This document shows, in pieces, positions 36,240 through 49,053 of a stretch of DNA of 64,000 nt. The notes below the pieces were generated by a model. It was not told the origin of the DNA. It worked only from the letters and a program-made list of their open reading frames with translations, and did not search any database. Position numbers and translations under genes: made by a program. Every line of letters starts with the position of its first letter. Within the stretch, counting starts at the first letter, position 1. The DNA comes from Onychostoma macrolepis (taxonomy: Eukaryota > Chordata > Actinopteri > Cypriniformes > Cyprinidae): assembly GCF_012432095.1 (NCBI RefSeq), contig NC_081159.1, positions 12,744,001 through 12,808,000 on the forward strand, read 5' to 3'.

Positions 36240-37286
36240 TTAGTCCAAAACACACCGGGAACTCCTAGCTGGTCTTCTGGAACCCCTACCAATTCCTCAG
36301 CATCCCTGGTCCCATTTGGCTTTGGACTTCATCACAAACCTTCTCAGTTCCAACGGTTACTCCACTATTCTGTTAATTATTGATCGCTTCTCTAAAGCAT
36401 GTCGTCTAATCCCACTCAAAGGTTTACCTACAGCAATGGAAACCACACAGGCATTATTTTACCAAGGAAGCCACAGTTCACATCTTGGGTATGGCAAGCT
36501 TTCTGTAAGCAACTGGACATAATTGTGAGATAAACATCATCCCCAGGCTAATGGACAGGTTGAGAGTCTAAATAAAGATTACGCGCAAAATTCTCTCACT
36601 CACTCTTCTACGGGATTTACGCCCTTCCAGTGTGTTTTAGGTTATCAGCCTTCCATGTTCCCTTGGTCTGGAGAACCATCTGAAGTGCCTGCAGTGGATG
36701 ACTGGGTCAAAAGAAGTGAATGGGTGTGGGATAGTGCTCATGTGAGGCTGCAGAGGGCAGTCAGAGCTCAGAGAATCAAGGCTGACTGGAGGAGGCGTAC
36801 TCATTCGAACTACCAGCCAGGTCAGAACGTCTGGTTGTCCACTCAAGATCTGCGGTTATGGAAGCTCAACCCACGGTATGTAGGCCCGTTTTGTATCATA
36901 CGACAAATTGATCCAGGAACCTACAAGCTAGAGCTTCCTACTAATTACCGTATCTCTCCTTCTTTTCATGTTTCCCTGCATCAGCCCCCACTATTGAGAG
37001 GGACTCCCTCCACCACTTGAGATTGATGGGGCTCTGGCCTATCTGGTGAAGGAGATCCTGGATTCTGGTGTCATGGGGGCCAGTTGCAATACCTGGTGGA
37101 CTGGGAGGGCTTTGATATAGAGGAGAGATCATGGGTGGCTGCCAAGGACATCTTAGTCCCATCCTTGGGCAGTCGCTTTTGCAAGCAGAAGCCATAGACA
37201 GCTCTTTTATTTACTTTGGCACTGCGCTTATGTCTCTTCTTCTTCTTTTTTTTTTTTTTTTTTGTGGGGGTGGGCAAAATGTACTT

Positions 37287-37522
37287 GATTTTATTGTTGG
37301 AAATATTGATGTAAATGTTACTTTACAGTGGAAAGATATTCTTTTAGGCATTATTGTAAACTCAAAATGTAAACAGACCCACACTTCTTTTATTATTTAA
37401 AAAATTTTAATGGTTAAATTTCATATTCATAAATGTAAATTTTTAGGGGGAAAAACATATTTTATAGTATTTAAAAATGAAGTAAAGCATTATATTGAGT
37501 CCATATTGCCCTCGATATTGCC
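37287..37522. repeat. Direct repeat copy 1 (about 235 bases)
   Basis: About 90 percent identical by eye to 38257-38490, both running from TTATTGTTGGAAATATTGAT to TGCCCTCGAT. This copy sits inside the chromovirus remnant and is cut on the right by a SINE. Confidence 0.8.
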
Positions 37523-37775
37523 CGGTCCGGCAGGGATTGTAGGTGGGGGGAGTGAATAACCAGCACTCTCTTCCACCCTCAATACCACGACTGAGCTGAG
37601 ACCCTTGAACCCCCAACTGCTCCCCGGGCGTCACAGCAATATGGCTGCCCACTGCTCTGGGTGTGTGTTCACTGCTGTGTGTGTGCACTTGGATGGGTTA
37701 AATGCAGAGCACAAATTCTGGGTATGGGTCACCATATTTGGTCACACGTCACTTCACTTCACTTCATTTAATTCA
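37520..37775 (+). mobile_element. V-SINE-like retroelement
   Basis: Contains CTGCTCCCCGGGCG, GGCTGCCCACTGCTCTGGG, GTGTGTTCACTGCTGTGTG, GATGGGTTAAATGCAGAGCA and GGGTATGGGTCACCATA, and ends in CACTTCACTTCACTTC repeats. These are the conserved core and tail I remember for fish V-SINE/HE-type elements. It lies between two halves of the chromovirus C-terminus. Confidence 0.7.
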
Positions 37776-38256
37776 GGATTTCCACCAGGCACATCCCAAT
37801 CGACCCAGACCAAGAGGACGGCCACAAAGAACACTGGAAGGTGTTTATAGGATGGGGGATTCTGTAACATCTGTGCCCTTCATCCATTCCTCCAACCACC
37901 AGAGGGAGCCATCCCCTGAGTACTGACTACTGCTGGTTCCTCTTGGTCACATTTGATTGAAAATATTAAGAAATGTGAGTCTGCTTATTATTTCACACAG
38001 CCAGTACATAACCTAAAATTAAACGGTCAGCATATCTTTGATTCTAGCCATGGGTTTAAACATCCAGAATACACAATTATGCTTTACAGTTTTGCATAGT
38101 CCATTGAATTTTATTCAGAATTTATTTGTATATCACTTCACAATATAAATTGTTCACAACAACTTTACAAAGCTTATACATCCATTTAGAGTAACTGTAT
38201 TGAGTAAAACAACATGCAGAAGTGTGTTTGTGTACAGTTGAATTGAATAATTCTGT

Positions 38257-38625
38257 TACTTGATATTATTGTTGGAAATATTGATGTAAATGTTACTTTA
38301 CAGTGGAAAGATAGTCTTTTAGGCATTACTGTAAACTCAGAATATAAACAGACCTACACTTCTTTTATTATTTAAAAAAAAAGATTAAATTTCATATTCA
38401 TAAATGTAAATTTTTAGGGGGGGAAACATGTTTTGTAGAATTTAAAAATGAAGTAAAGCATTATATTGAGTCTATACTGCCCTCGATGAAACAAAAAGCT
38501 ATTCAAATTTTGCAGGCTTGTACACTCCTTAATGTATTCTTGTAATGTTTATATTCCCCCATTTTGTATTGTAATTGTATTATAATTGACTGTTAATATT
38601 CTGTTCTATCAAAAAAAAAAAATAG
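38257..38625. repeat. Inserted element with direct repeat copy 2 and A-rich end
   Basis: Replaces about 270 bases present in unit 1 (22099-22372). The first 235 bases match 37287-37522, and the right end is an A-run at 38610-38622. An A-rich 3' end suggests retroposition, but I do not recognise the family. Confidence 0.55.
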
Positions 38626-39365
38626 TGTGGATGTAAATTTTATTTATAAATGAGAGCACAGCAGGACATTCACAATCTATGGTCACAGCACTTCAGCTCT
38701 TCAGTGAAGTATTAGCTGGAGGACATGATGAGCGGTGCACAACTGGAAAGTAAAATATGTAACGAATTTGTGGACACATTCATTTATAGTGGCAATATGT
38801 ATACTGATGTTAAGCACAGCGGATTAATCGTGTCTGGAACTTAACTGCACATCCTGTGATGCTTGTCAGATGTATGCCTACTGTAGGTCTCTGTTGTGCC
38901 ACATCAATCGCAGAACCACGCAAAATCCTGGTATATAGAAACATTTGAATGACTGAAGAGACATGAAATGATATTATTTTTGAGTGTTGGAAAAAAAGGT
39001 AGGTTATTTGGGTAGGCCTACCTTTAAGTTCCCTTTTAAGGGTTAATGTAATGAATAAATAATTAAACACAAATTTTAATATGGATATTTCCAAATATGT
39101 AAATCATTTTTGCTTTGTTTTATCACAATTTGTAAACATTGGGGCTATGTATATTATTTTATATAAATAATTTCTTAAATAACAACACATACATTCATTA
39201 AAAAAATTATATGATGCCTAACAGGAATGACCATTGAGGTGTATTTGTTCTTTAAATGAACCACAGTCAAGTTTTAACCAGTCATAATGTGTAATTATTC
39301 CTACACCAGTTGGAATGAAAGGGAACTGCATAACAGATTGCAGTAGATTACGGATTATAAAAGCA
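38626..39365. other. Non-coding left arm of unit 2, including trpv1-B 3' flank
   Basis: Collinear with 22372-23494 but with many substitutions and small indels. No coding exon. The part next to 39366 should be the 3' UTR of trpv1-B. Confidence 0.55.
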
Positions 39366-42300
39366 TCAGACGGAGCTAGAAGCCTCAGCTAGAGGACTCA
39401 GCTCCTGTACATCTCGGCGTTGTTGTCTCTGTGTCCAACGTTTACTGAACGTTTGCAGGAGTCCACGCTGGTTGGGCTCTGTAACCAATACACATGATAT
39501 GATGTAGGATTAAAAAAAAACAGACAGACAGACACACACACACACATTTGATTAACATCAACTACCTCTCTGAAGTTCAGTTGGGGAAGGTACAGGCAGG
39601 CATTTCCCAGGGTCCTCGGTAATTACGCCCAGGTTTCTTTTCCATTGGTTCCAGTTGACTTCCTCCACACTGAAAGAAAGAGGAAGCATGCTTCAATTAT
39701 TGCTCATTGGTTTCACTATATGTGTTTGAAAGTAAACAGATCAATCAATACAGGGTAAGTGTGCATAATAATATCATCTTTCCAAAATGTATTGCCCATT
39801 TTCAGATCGGAGACAAATGCAAACTTCAGATCTTGTGGTTTTGGGTGGAAGCCACCAGGGTCACCTGAAGCACCAGCGTCTATCAGACTCCTGTCCGCCG
39901 CCTAGGTCCTTCTCTTGCCCAGAGCGCAGCTTTATCTTCAGACATTTGGGAAGAATCCACTCCATGTCCAAGGTGGTGATTGCACGCTGTGAATAACAAT
40001 CATATTTATTGCCTGATTGAACAACTAAAATGGCAAACCATTACATATCTTGCGCAAACAGTTGCCCATTGAATAATTTCAAGTGATTACAGTGTATGTT
40101 CAGACACAAGACAGCTTTAACTTTGCCTTTGATTTCACCTGTAGTTTCCAGATGTTGGCGCTCTCTACGGACATCTCCTCCACTCTTTGATTCATCAGAG
40201 CGATCAGCATGTTCAGCATCAAAATGTAAGTCATCACTATATACAGAATTAGCAGCACATAGAAGACCTCTATGTATTGATATTGATCGGTGAACTCCAG
40301 ATCTCCCATGCCAATCGTGAACTTGAACAACTCCAGAGTGGTGAAGTAGATGTTCTTGAATGTGTTCTTCTTACGATGTTCGTCATTACATTGTGGTTCA
40401 GAAATCTTTGTGCTTTGATCTTTGTTGATAGACTCATCATCAAGCAGAGTTACCACGGCTGTTGAATCAAATCATTAACACACATTATCATTCAAATATT
40501 TTGGGTCGATAAGATTTCTTAATGTTTTTGACAGAAGTCTCTTATGCTTACCAAGGCTGGATTTATTTGGTCAAAACAGTAATATTATGTTTCTACATTA
40601 ACAATTTTTTAAATTAAATTATATTAAATATTAAAAAAAAAAAACAGTTGTGCTACTTAATATTTTTGTGGAAGCCGTGATATTTTTTCAGGATTCTTTG
40701 ACAAATAGAAAGTTCAAAAGAACAGCATTTATTTGAAATGTAAGTCTTCACTATCAATTTTAATCAACTGAATGCATACTTGCTGAATACAAGTATTAAT
40801 GTCCTTCAGAAAATCTAAAAATCTACTGACCCCATACTTTTGAACTGTAGTGTAATTGGGAAGTGTTTGTTGTGTTGTGATAAATATGAAATTACGGTAA
40901 TTGTAATAAAAGAGTCAAGGACATTCATGAATGTATGCAAATATACCTGCAGAGAACCCAATGAGGAAGACCAAGTACACGACAAGGAATCGACGAATTT
41001 CCCCAAGAACCATCTGACAACAATTAAAGAGTGTGAGCACAAACATGAAGTAAAAAAGCCTGAACTGTGAGGACTAGTCTACACTACAATGAGGCAATAA
41101 ATGTGTTGCATAACATCTTTCTACTGCGCTACACAAACCATACTTTACTAACACTCTACAGGACGATAAGAAAGACAAATATCCCTCACCTTTTGTATCA
41201 TGACACTGTAGATTCCCATATTTCTGGACCCTCTGGAGAAGTAGAGTAAATTTACCCAGCTCAAGGCAAGACACAAAACTAGACAGGCCAGATATTTATC
41301 ATTACCAAAACAGTAGAGTAGAGCACAAGCCAGGAAGAGCACGGCCTGCAGAAAACTAATTCAACAAAATGCAAGAATAAACAATGTATGCATTTAATGA
41401 TTACTGTTTCTGTAGGAAAAATGAGTCTGAGTAGTACAATTTAACTGTGCGTTGTACATATACAGTGATTTCAAAAACTTAACTGACATAGAATGTAATT
41501 TCAAGCATATTAATCTGTATTAGGAAATGATTAATAGTCAAATAAAATAAGAGAGTCAAAGGACTCACAAAAGCTGATCGGTGTATCCGTCTATGAGCAG
41601 GGACTGAAATCCTGGACGCTTCCTAAACAAGTCTATCAACTTAAAAGAAAAGGGAATTCATTCTTTTCTGTAAAAAAATAATGTACATGAAAATTACATA
41701 TGAATTTGTTTTAAACGAACATACCCCTCTAATAAAGAAGTAAAGTGCTCCAATGGTACATATGATGTGTCCTGTCAGACGCAGGTAGTCTTCGTTATTA
41801 TTTTTATAATAAAATGAGGGCTTTAATGACTGAAAAGAAAAAAGTGGGGATGAGACATGGCATTAAATAGTGAAGCATTTACACTAAGCATCCACAAAGT
41901 ATAGTTTTAATCAGACATTGAACTGGAATTAGTTGCAAGTATGCATATATCCCAGAGAAGTTGGTATTATTTTCAATGTAGACAGAAATATTGTGATGTA
42001 ATGCCCATCTCACGCCCTTTTTGTAGTCCCCACTTCTGGGCTGTATACATACTTTGCTGTTGTTAAAGTCCTTCCCTGCTTCGCGGTGATAAGCTACTGT
42101 GGTGAAGATGAAAAGGTAGATAACATAAACGATAAAGCTGAACAAGAACATCATTTTGGCAAATCTCTCCCACTTCTCTTCAATTAGTCGGTTGAAGGGC
42201 TCAATGTTGAGCATCTCGAGGCGATTCTGAAATCAGATCAAATAACCAAGCATGATGCTATAAACAGCATTTATCAAAATCCACAGTTTCTGTACCAATT

Positions 42301-45300
42301 AAAATTTTGCTTCAATGAAGAAGTAAAGTCGAACTATTCCAGAATTAATTAGTATCACGTTAACAGCATGTCATCTCACAGGAATCTCACTGCCATAAAC
42401 GATTATCTCCAGCGCAGAGTTCTTGTCGTAGGTGTCGAGAGAGCCGAGGTCATACAGAGACGAGCACACTGGACCGTAGGCCCACTCCGTGATCTTCCGT
42501 GACAGATGGCGGCGCCCCTTAAACTCCCGCTGCACGATGTGCTTTAACAGCTAGTTGACAAATGGAAATTTATACGTGTTGTTTAGTCAGTTGGCTTTGG
42601 CAATGCACTCATTTTATTAATCAGCCAAGCCAGTAACAGCATCAGCTAAAATATAGAACAAAAGCAAAACAATAAACAAACGCATCATTGTGACAACTGT
42701 GACTTTAGGTTAAATAAGGTCATGACTATCACCAGAGGTGTAAAGTATTGGAGTAAATGTAACTAATTACTGTACTTGAGTATCTTTTCGGATACTTTGT
42801 AGTTGTACTGAGTATCAAGATATTAGCAACTTTTACTCTCTACTTCACTACATTTTTGAATTGAGTATCTGTACTCTTTACTCCACTACATTTGAAATGA
42901 GTGTTGCAGTTACACATTACATTTCGCATGGCACCTAGCTTTTCTGCAGCAGTTTATTTCTGCTACAAAAGATGTGATATTGCCAACTACAGAGCACTGA
43001 CAGTACTATATATTGTGCGTTTTGCCCTTACTCACCCAAACTTGTCAACAAGGCTACTTTACATGAATGCGAGCACCTTAGCAAGTAGTTGTGAATCACA
43101 GGTGTTCTTTGTGAGTTATTGAATGTAATGGTTGTCTGTTTGCCTGTCATTCTGTTCTTTGTTCCCTTTTGTTTTTGGCTTATTATTTGTTCTAGTTTTT
43201 CCATGAAATACCTGCACATAGATCCTTGCCTCTGCCTGTTTTCCCCAGCTTCTCCACAATGTTAAATTTTTTGACTGGCGTGTCTCTTTGACTAGTGCAT
43301 CTTTGAGCCTATATTTAGTATAAGTAAAATACTTAAGTACTGTTCAAATCAGATACTCTAAGACTTTTACTCAAGTTGCTTTGGAATTGGTGACCTGTAA
43401 CTTTTAGTGGAGTAATTTCACTGTAAGGTATCTGTACTTTTACTCAAGTATGGTTTTCAGGTACTCTTTACACCTCTGACTATCACTGCAGACTACGTGA
43501 CTATGAATCAGTGTGGTGTCTGATTTAATGTCATGTGCTGAAGGGAAATAGCTTCTCAAATCACATGAGGACTAACCATCTACACAAAATCAGGAACATC
43601 CAAAAACAGAAAACAGAACTGACACTTAAGAAATACACATTGCTTCAAATAAATACTGGTATTTTGCAAGAAATAATAAAATTGTTTATATTCTTGGACG
43701 TTCAAAAGTCGGTAGGCACCAGAAAAAAGAAGGTTTACCTCCAGTTTTCCTGTTTTGGCAGCTAGTGTGAGTGGGGTGAGTTCTTCATTATTTTTAATGT
43801 CCTCCAGCTTGATCTTGGGGTGAAGTTGGTCAGCTTTGATTAAGATGTGGTCATACATGGCGATGACAAACTCTGTGTTTTTAGGACTGTTATCAGCTAT
43901 GGATACTAGTGCGTGAAGCACCGTGTTTCCATGAGAGTCCTTCTTCCTGACATCCACCGCCTGGTAAGGGTTGTTCATAAAAAAGTCCACAATGTCTTGC
44001 TGATTAGTGCAAGCGGCCAGTGACAAGGGCAGCTCACCTGTGCACAAAATTTGTGAACGATGCAGGTAAGCCTAGGTACCCACAAAAGTGGGTCAGTAAG
44101 AACATTAAGTAGAATTTGAAGAGGACATGGATTTAAAATGCAGAATTTCTACTGTATAAATTATCAGAATTATGGGTCATTCCACGAAATCGGTGCCATT
44201 TGAATATAAACAAAAATAATCAAACAGAATTGCTATAACAACAAATACAGAAACATAACAATGCTATGTATTCTTTCATCAAAATTAAAGTCAACTAAAT
44301 ACTATTTTAGATCATTTAAATAACATTTTTATAAGGGTAATGTGGGCAATTTGAAGGCAAAATACAAAAATCACATTTGCATTTTGTTCCAAGTGGCATA
44401 AGCATACATTATTTGTATAAAATATAAGTCATTTTATCGTTGTCCCTTGATTTCAGCTCTGTTACCCTCACTACCCTCACACGTTGTAAAATAATGGTAC
44501 ATTCCAGCGACGTCACTTCCAGGAAGTTACATCATCTCTCAACCAGGATTCCAATAGTTAAAACACAAGCAAGTTTCTCTCTCTCTTCTCTTATGTTGTA
44601 CTTTTGATGATTTATTTTGACTGAATGTCAATACTGTTGCCATTTTTAAAGTGTAAATTTAAACAATTATTTAATTTAATATAATCAGTATCTACAAGTG
44701 ATATCCTTTCAAAATATACAGCATGTCATTTTGTGACCTTGACCTATTAGCTAGCAATTATCAAATTAGCTTGAAATCTTCAAACCTGTTACTGTTAGCC
44801 CTGTTATTTTTCAGAGTAACAGGTTTTGACATGTGGATAACAAGGGTGACATAGATTATGTGTCACCTTAACCACACTGTTTTTAAAGGTTATCTGTGTA
44901 AAATGCAAACCTTTTTAAAGGTCCCCACTCAACCCAATCCTGCCATGTTAAGTAAAGTCAAACCATTTCAGCATCAAGATCTTGGTCTGGTTTCAGATGA
45001 TCATAGGAAGATTGAGGCTGCATCCAAAATCGCATATTTCCCTGCGATATAGCAGGCAAAAAACAGTAATGCGACAAAAGAAGTATGTCCAAATTTACAG
45101 TAAAGAGTAGGCAAAAAGTACCCGGATGACCTTCTACTTCCGGCTTGATTCTGAAGTGTGCATAAGATGGACACTTTTCCATCCCGTGAGGCCGCGGAAG
45201 AGGATTTATGAATGCAACTGACGCTGGTAGGTCATGTGACAATGACAACATGACGAATGCAGTTGCGAAGTAATTACTTATTCAAAAAAGAGAGTATGCG

Positions 45301-47319
45301 ATTTCGGACGCAGCCCAAGATCTTGCATAATAATTGAACCAAATCAGTATATTTGAAGACAAACATATGGACACATGATCTAATTACAACTATGCTATGT
45401 GCAAAACAATATAATGCAATTTGAAAAGGTAAAACTTTACAATATTATACAAACAAATATGTGCAGTGTATGTCCTGTCATCCCTGTTACTCTGGTCAGT
45501 CCTGTAACTATGACATCAATCCTGTTGCTGATATTAATTTCTTAAAAAAGTGATATTTGATATGGCCTTCCAGATTTTTTTTTCATTGTAACTTCAACTA
45601 TATTGTATTTTGGTCAAAACCCTTTTTTTAATATCGCTCTTGTAAAAATAGGATGTTCTTGGTGTTCTATCTGAATGACAAAAACAAGATTGAAAAAAAA
45701 ATTGAAACAATCCTGGTGAAAAGAGAAAATAAACTAAACTAAAATACTGCTCATATATGTAAAAACTATTACACAGTTCTTATGAACAGTATATAGTAAG
45801 GATTGTATCTGTAACAGGGATGAAAAAAAAAAATCTAAATATGAGGTAGAAAAATAGTCATTAAATAAGAAATTATATAGCCTGAGATGGGACAATACAA
45901 TTTCTTGTCCTTCTAAGCTGTCTTCATTTTACTTGTTTTATATTTGTATCTTTCCAAGGTGAAAAAGCACAGATTTCATGGAATGACCCTTATATTAGTC
46001 TCACAAAAGTTTAACCTTATTTTTAGACCTACCAAAATAGAAGCATGTTTTTTGATTGGGCTGAAAGAATTTCCCACAGGCTTTCGCATGGACATCAGCC
46101 CCTTTTTCAACCAGCATCTTTACGAATTTTGCACTCCTCCGTTCAATTGCAACATGGAGTGCTGTCTGACCTGTCTCAAAGAGATCCGTCGATAACATTG
46201 TAAAATGGATGGTTTGGACATGTTAAATATGATCAATATTCTCTTAATTTATAAAAAATAAATGACTAATGTTAGCTAATATTAAAATTAGATCTAATAA
46301 TAATTACGCTAATAAAAACATTATGTAATATGAAGCCATGGCTCTGACCTTTGTAGAAACCGTCTGTGTAAGCAGCATTGACAAAATTTTTTAAATCTCC
46401 CAATTTCTCTGCAATTTCCAGCAGATGTTCAATAGTGTCATTCTCGCCTTCCCTCAAGTTTAAAAGTGCTTTCAGCAGGGCTGTCTTTCCACTGGACTTA
46501 TCTAAAGACAATATAAAAACAGTTGTTTCATTATTTAATAAATATCTGTCATGAATTCACAGTACTCTTACTCTTTGTATACTACACCATTCAAATGGTT
46601 GGGGTCAGTAAGATTTATTTATTTATTTATCAAAGAAACAAATACAATTATTCAGAAAGGACATCTTAAATCGCTCAAAAGTCATGGTCTTCAAAGTTTG
46701 TACAGTGAGCACTAAATAAGCATATTAGAATGATTTCTGAAGGATTACGATGACTACTATGAATTCAGATTTGCCTGCATTTTTTATCAAATAAATGCAG
46801 TCTTGGTGAACACAGCAAACTTCTTTCAAAAATCTTACCAACCCCAAACATTTGAACGGTAGTGTATTTGTTGTTGAATACAATTACATTGCGAGTCGGT
46901 GAGCCGTTTCATGTTTTTGTGCAGGTACTGATGTAAACCCTGCAGTTTAGACACATCGCCACTGGACACGGCATCAAAAAGCCTCTTGAGGTTAAACCTC
47001 TCACTGTCCTGCTGAGCTGGTTCCTCTTTCACTTTTCTGATTCCCCTGTGTGCAGAATGTATCTGATAAAGTAACGATTTCTAGTGTTATGTTTATCAGA
47101 CACTCCGGTGTGGTTTAAGGAGGCCCCTTACCTGTCAAAGTGTAGGTTAAATTTAATTATGGGTGCAGACTCTTCTGTCTCATCCAAGTAGTTAGAATCC
47201 ATAGGCCTCCTGTCCTTTGAGGTGCCTTTTTTCATCTGTTTGGCCTTTGACCTTTCCTCCTCTGTCAGGTCATCCGTCTCCAGGAAGAATGTGGGGCTGC
47301 TGTCTCTTGATTTACTCAT
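39366..47319 (-). CDS. trpv1: TRPV1-like cation channel, tandem copy B (15 exons)
   Basis: Exons: 47319-47132, 47045-46888, 46501-46349, 46170-46033, 44037-43739, 42550-42380, 42226-42053, 41829-41725, 41639-41569, 41355-41190, 41013-40947, 40458-40139, 39986-39865, 39669-39566, 39478-39366. Lengths sum to 2349 bases, a consistent frame for 782 residues ending with LSPLAEAS before the stop. The domain order is as in copy A: ankyrin repeats, S1-S6, filter TIGMGDLEF, TRP box. By eye it differs from copy A at about 13 of 58 residues in exon 7 (pre-S1/S1 and the start of the S1-S2 loop) and 10 of 35 in exon 8. The pore turret is unrelated in sequence and three residues longer. Exons 1-4, exon 10, exon 11 and the second half of exon 12 are nearly identical. 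Intron 4 is 1995 bases here against 172 in copy A, owing to a transposon. Confidence 0.93.
40490..40860. repeat. Dispersed cyprinid repeat in trpv1-B intron 11
   Basis: Landmarks CAAAACAGTAATATTATG, AGGATTCTTTGACAAATAG, CAAAAGAACAGCATTTATTT and CATACTTTTGAACTGTAG. Longer than the matching copy in trpv1-A. Confidence 0.7.
42733..43478. mobile_element. Non-autonomous hAT-like transposon in trpv1-B intron 5
   Basis: Ends CAGAGGTGTAAAG and CTTTACACCTCTG are inverted. The flanking 8-base target duplication ACTATCAC (42725-42732 and 43479-43486) is perfect, which is diagnostic of hAT. Both ends carry long inverted stretches rich in ACTTTTACTC/GAGTAAA. The interior has no recognisable transposase. 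The equivalent site in copy A (near 28432) is empty. Confidence 0.9.
44174..45989. mobile_element. Unclassified DNA element with GGGTCATTCC inverted ends, in trpv1-B intron 4
   Basis: Left end GGGTCATTCCACGAAATC, right end GATTTCATGGAATGACCC: an 18-base inverted repeat with one mismatch. Flanking TTAT on both sides (44170-44173 and 45990-45993) may be the target duplication. About 1.8 kb, non-coding, with scattered CTGTTAC/GTAACAG motifs. Absent from copy A. A smaller element is nested at 45015-45316. Confidence 0.75.
45015..45316. mobile_element. Nested MITE with GGCTGCATCCAAAATCGCAT ends
   Basis: Left GGCTGCATCCAAAATCGCAT pairs with right ATGCGATTTCGGACGCAGCC (inverted, two mismatches). 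Flanks AAGATT and AAGATC are similar, suggesting a decayed target duplication. About 300 bases, non-coding. Confidence 0.75.
46585..46865. repeat. Dispersed cyprinid repeat in trpv1-B intron 2
   Basis: Nearly identical to 29965-30245, including its position beside the intron 2 donor. Confidence 0.75.
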
Positions 47320-49018
47320 GGTGATGTCTTCCTTGTCATATAGCAGAAATTAAAGCTGTAGTGGTATCATTCACAGATATAGGACATTAGGTTTCAATTT
47401 CAGACAATTTCAGATAAGGTCTAGGAAATGTGAGCCTGACAACAACTGCTGATTTTGTAAATGGGACCGTCTTGCGGTAATTAGCTTTAAAATGCGGAAT
47501 TGTGCATAATGATAATTCACTTAATGTTTCTTCCTTGTGACCAGTCAAATTGATTTTTGATGTAATGTAGAATAAGAGCTGCTTTTGTAAACTAGAAGCT
47601 GCTTGAGTGTTATAATGGATCATCATCACATTGTGTCTTCTCATTTTAAACACCATTAGAGGAAGGGGTCACAAATGATCCAAATGGAAACTCTGTGACA
47701 GCTGAAGTTGAAGGAAATGCAGAACTACTGCTACTGTTATATGGCTTTAGTTTATGTGCATCTCATTGCAAGAACTCTTAAAAAAAAAAGAGTCCTTAGA
47801 AACCAGGTCAAAACAGAGATGAGTATTAATATAGCTTGTTTCTAAGCATACATGTGATCTATCTTGTGACATTTTACACTGCATCTCCCACAAAGCTGGT
47901 TTTGTATTTAATAGACGGTTCTTTTTCAATGAATTTGTTTCTTTAAAGATTGTAAGACCACAAATGTTGCTTTTATAAGTCAATGTGACATTCTAATACC
48001 AGTTAACATCACTAATTATGCTTGGATGCTTTTTCAGTTCTTTCTGCTGAGAGCATTTAAATTACACTTCATTTATAAAATATATCTATTAACAGCTAGC
48101 GCTGTGAGAGTAAGAGCTAATGGATCATCTCAATGTGCCTTTTTGGTTTAAACACCAGTTAAAAGAGGAAGGGGACAAAAACAATTCAGATGGAAACTCT
48201 GTGACAGGAAGTCACAGTATCAAAGGAAATGCAAAATTAGTATCACTACTTGCATATATGTGATTTGAACATTTGAGCATATTTGTATCTCGCATTAAAT
48301 AAGAACTCAAACAGCTAAAATCATTAGGGAAATGTAATTATGGATTAATGTTTAATGTGCATATCAAAGTAAGGAAAGGGTGTCAAGGATGCTAGAGATA
48401 TTTTGAAATCATGAAGAGAATTGAGCATATTCGACGCGTATGTGAAAGCAGACTCCTCGATGGGTGAGGCAGCACAGATTGTTAAAGAGTCTAACATGCT
48501 GTATATTTGACGGACAAATTATATGAGTTAATGTTGTTTTACGCTAGATGATGACCTAATGTGCAATTGCAAGACGCTGGATAGTCTTAGTTAGTAAAAT
48601 ATTATGACATGGCCTCTCTGTAAATGGGTTCAGATAATATTACAGCAGAAACTGTACATTACACAGACACCATCTTCAGATCATCTCACTCACTACATTA
48701 TGAGATTTGGCACTTACGCTGCATGTTTTGGGTCACGCATGTTATTGTCAGCTTTAAAAAGACAAACATTAAAACTTATCTGCAAAAATATGGACTAAAG
48801 TAAAAAATAAAACAAAATTAAATAAAACAAAACAAGCAAAAACCATGTTTTAATATGATTTACTACATTAGCAAAATCTAAATTGATTTAAATATTGCTG
48901 TAAACTACTTAATATGTAGGAGTAAAGTATGAAACATTTGTACTCACCAATTAATTTGTTTTTTAATCCGTTAGATGAAGTATCCAGTATCAATGAGTTT
49001 GATTCTTTGAGCACGATA

Positions 49019-49053
<35 letters not shown>

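Larger units (their letters stand above)
35085..37930 (+). mobile_element. Degraded Ty3/Gypsy chromovirus-type retrotransposon
   Basis: Pol fragments lie in order on the plus strand with frameshifts and stops: reverse transcriptase (LDLRSAY near 35170, YEYLVMP near 35250, AYIDAILIYL near 35335), RNase H (DPSDFGIGAVLSQRPGNPG near 35695), the RNase H-integrase link (FTVIYHPGSKN, 35965), integrase core (ALDFITNLLSSNGYS, 36318), integrase C-terminus (YQPGQNVWLSTQDL, 36810) and a chromodomain-like stretch (YLVDWEGF, 37090). A terminal HPNRPRPRGRP piece at about 37790 shows that 37200-37770 was inserted into the element later. No intact LTR was recognised. The 5' part, including gag, is missing. 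Confidence 0.85.

Noticed and set aside
36316..37020. Host gene with integrase domain
   Set aside because: Embedded in a decayed Ty3/Gypsy pol with stops and frameshifts on both sides.
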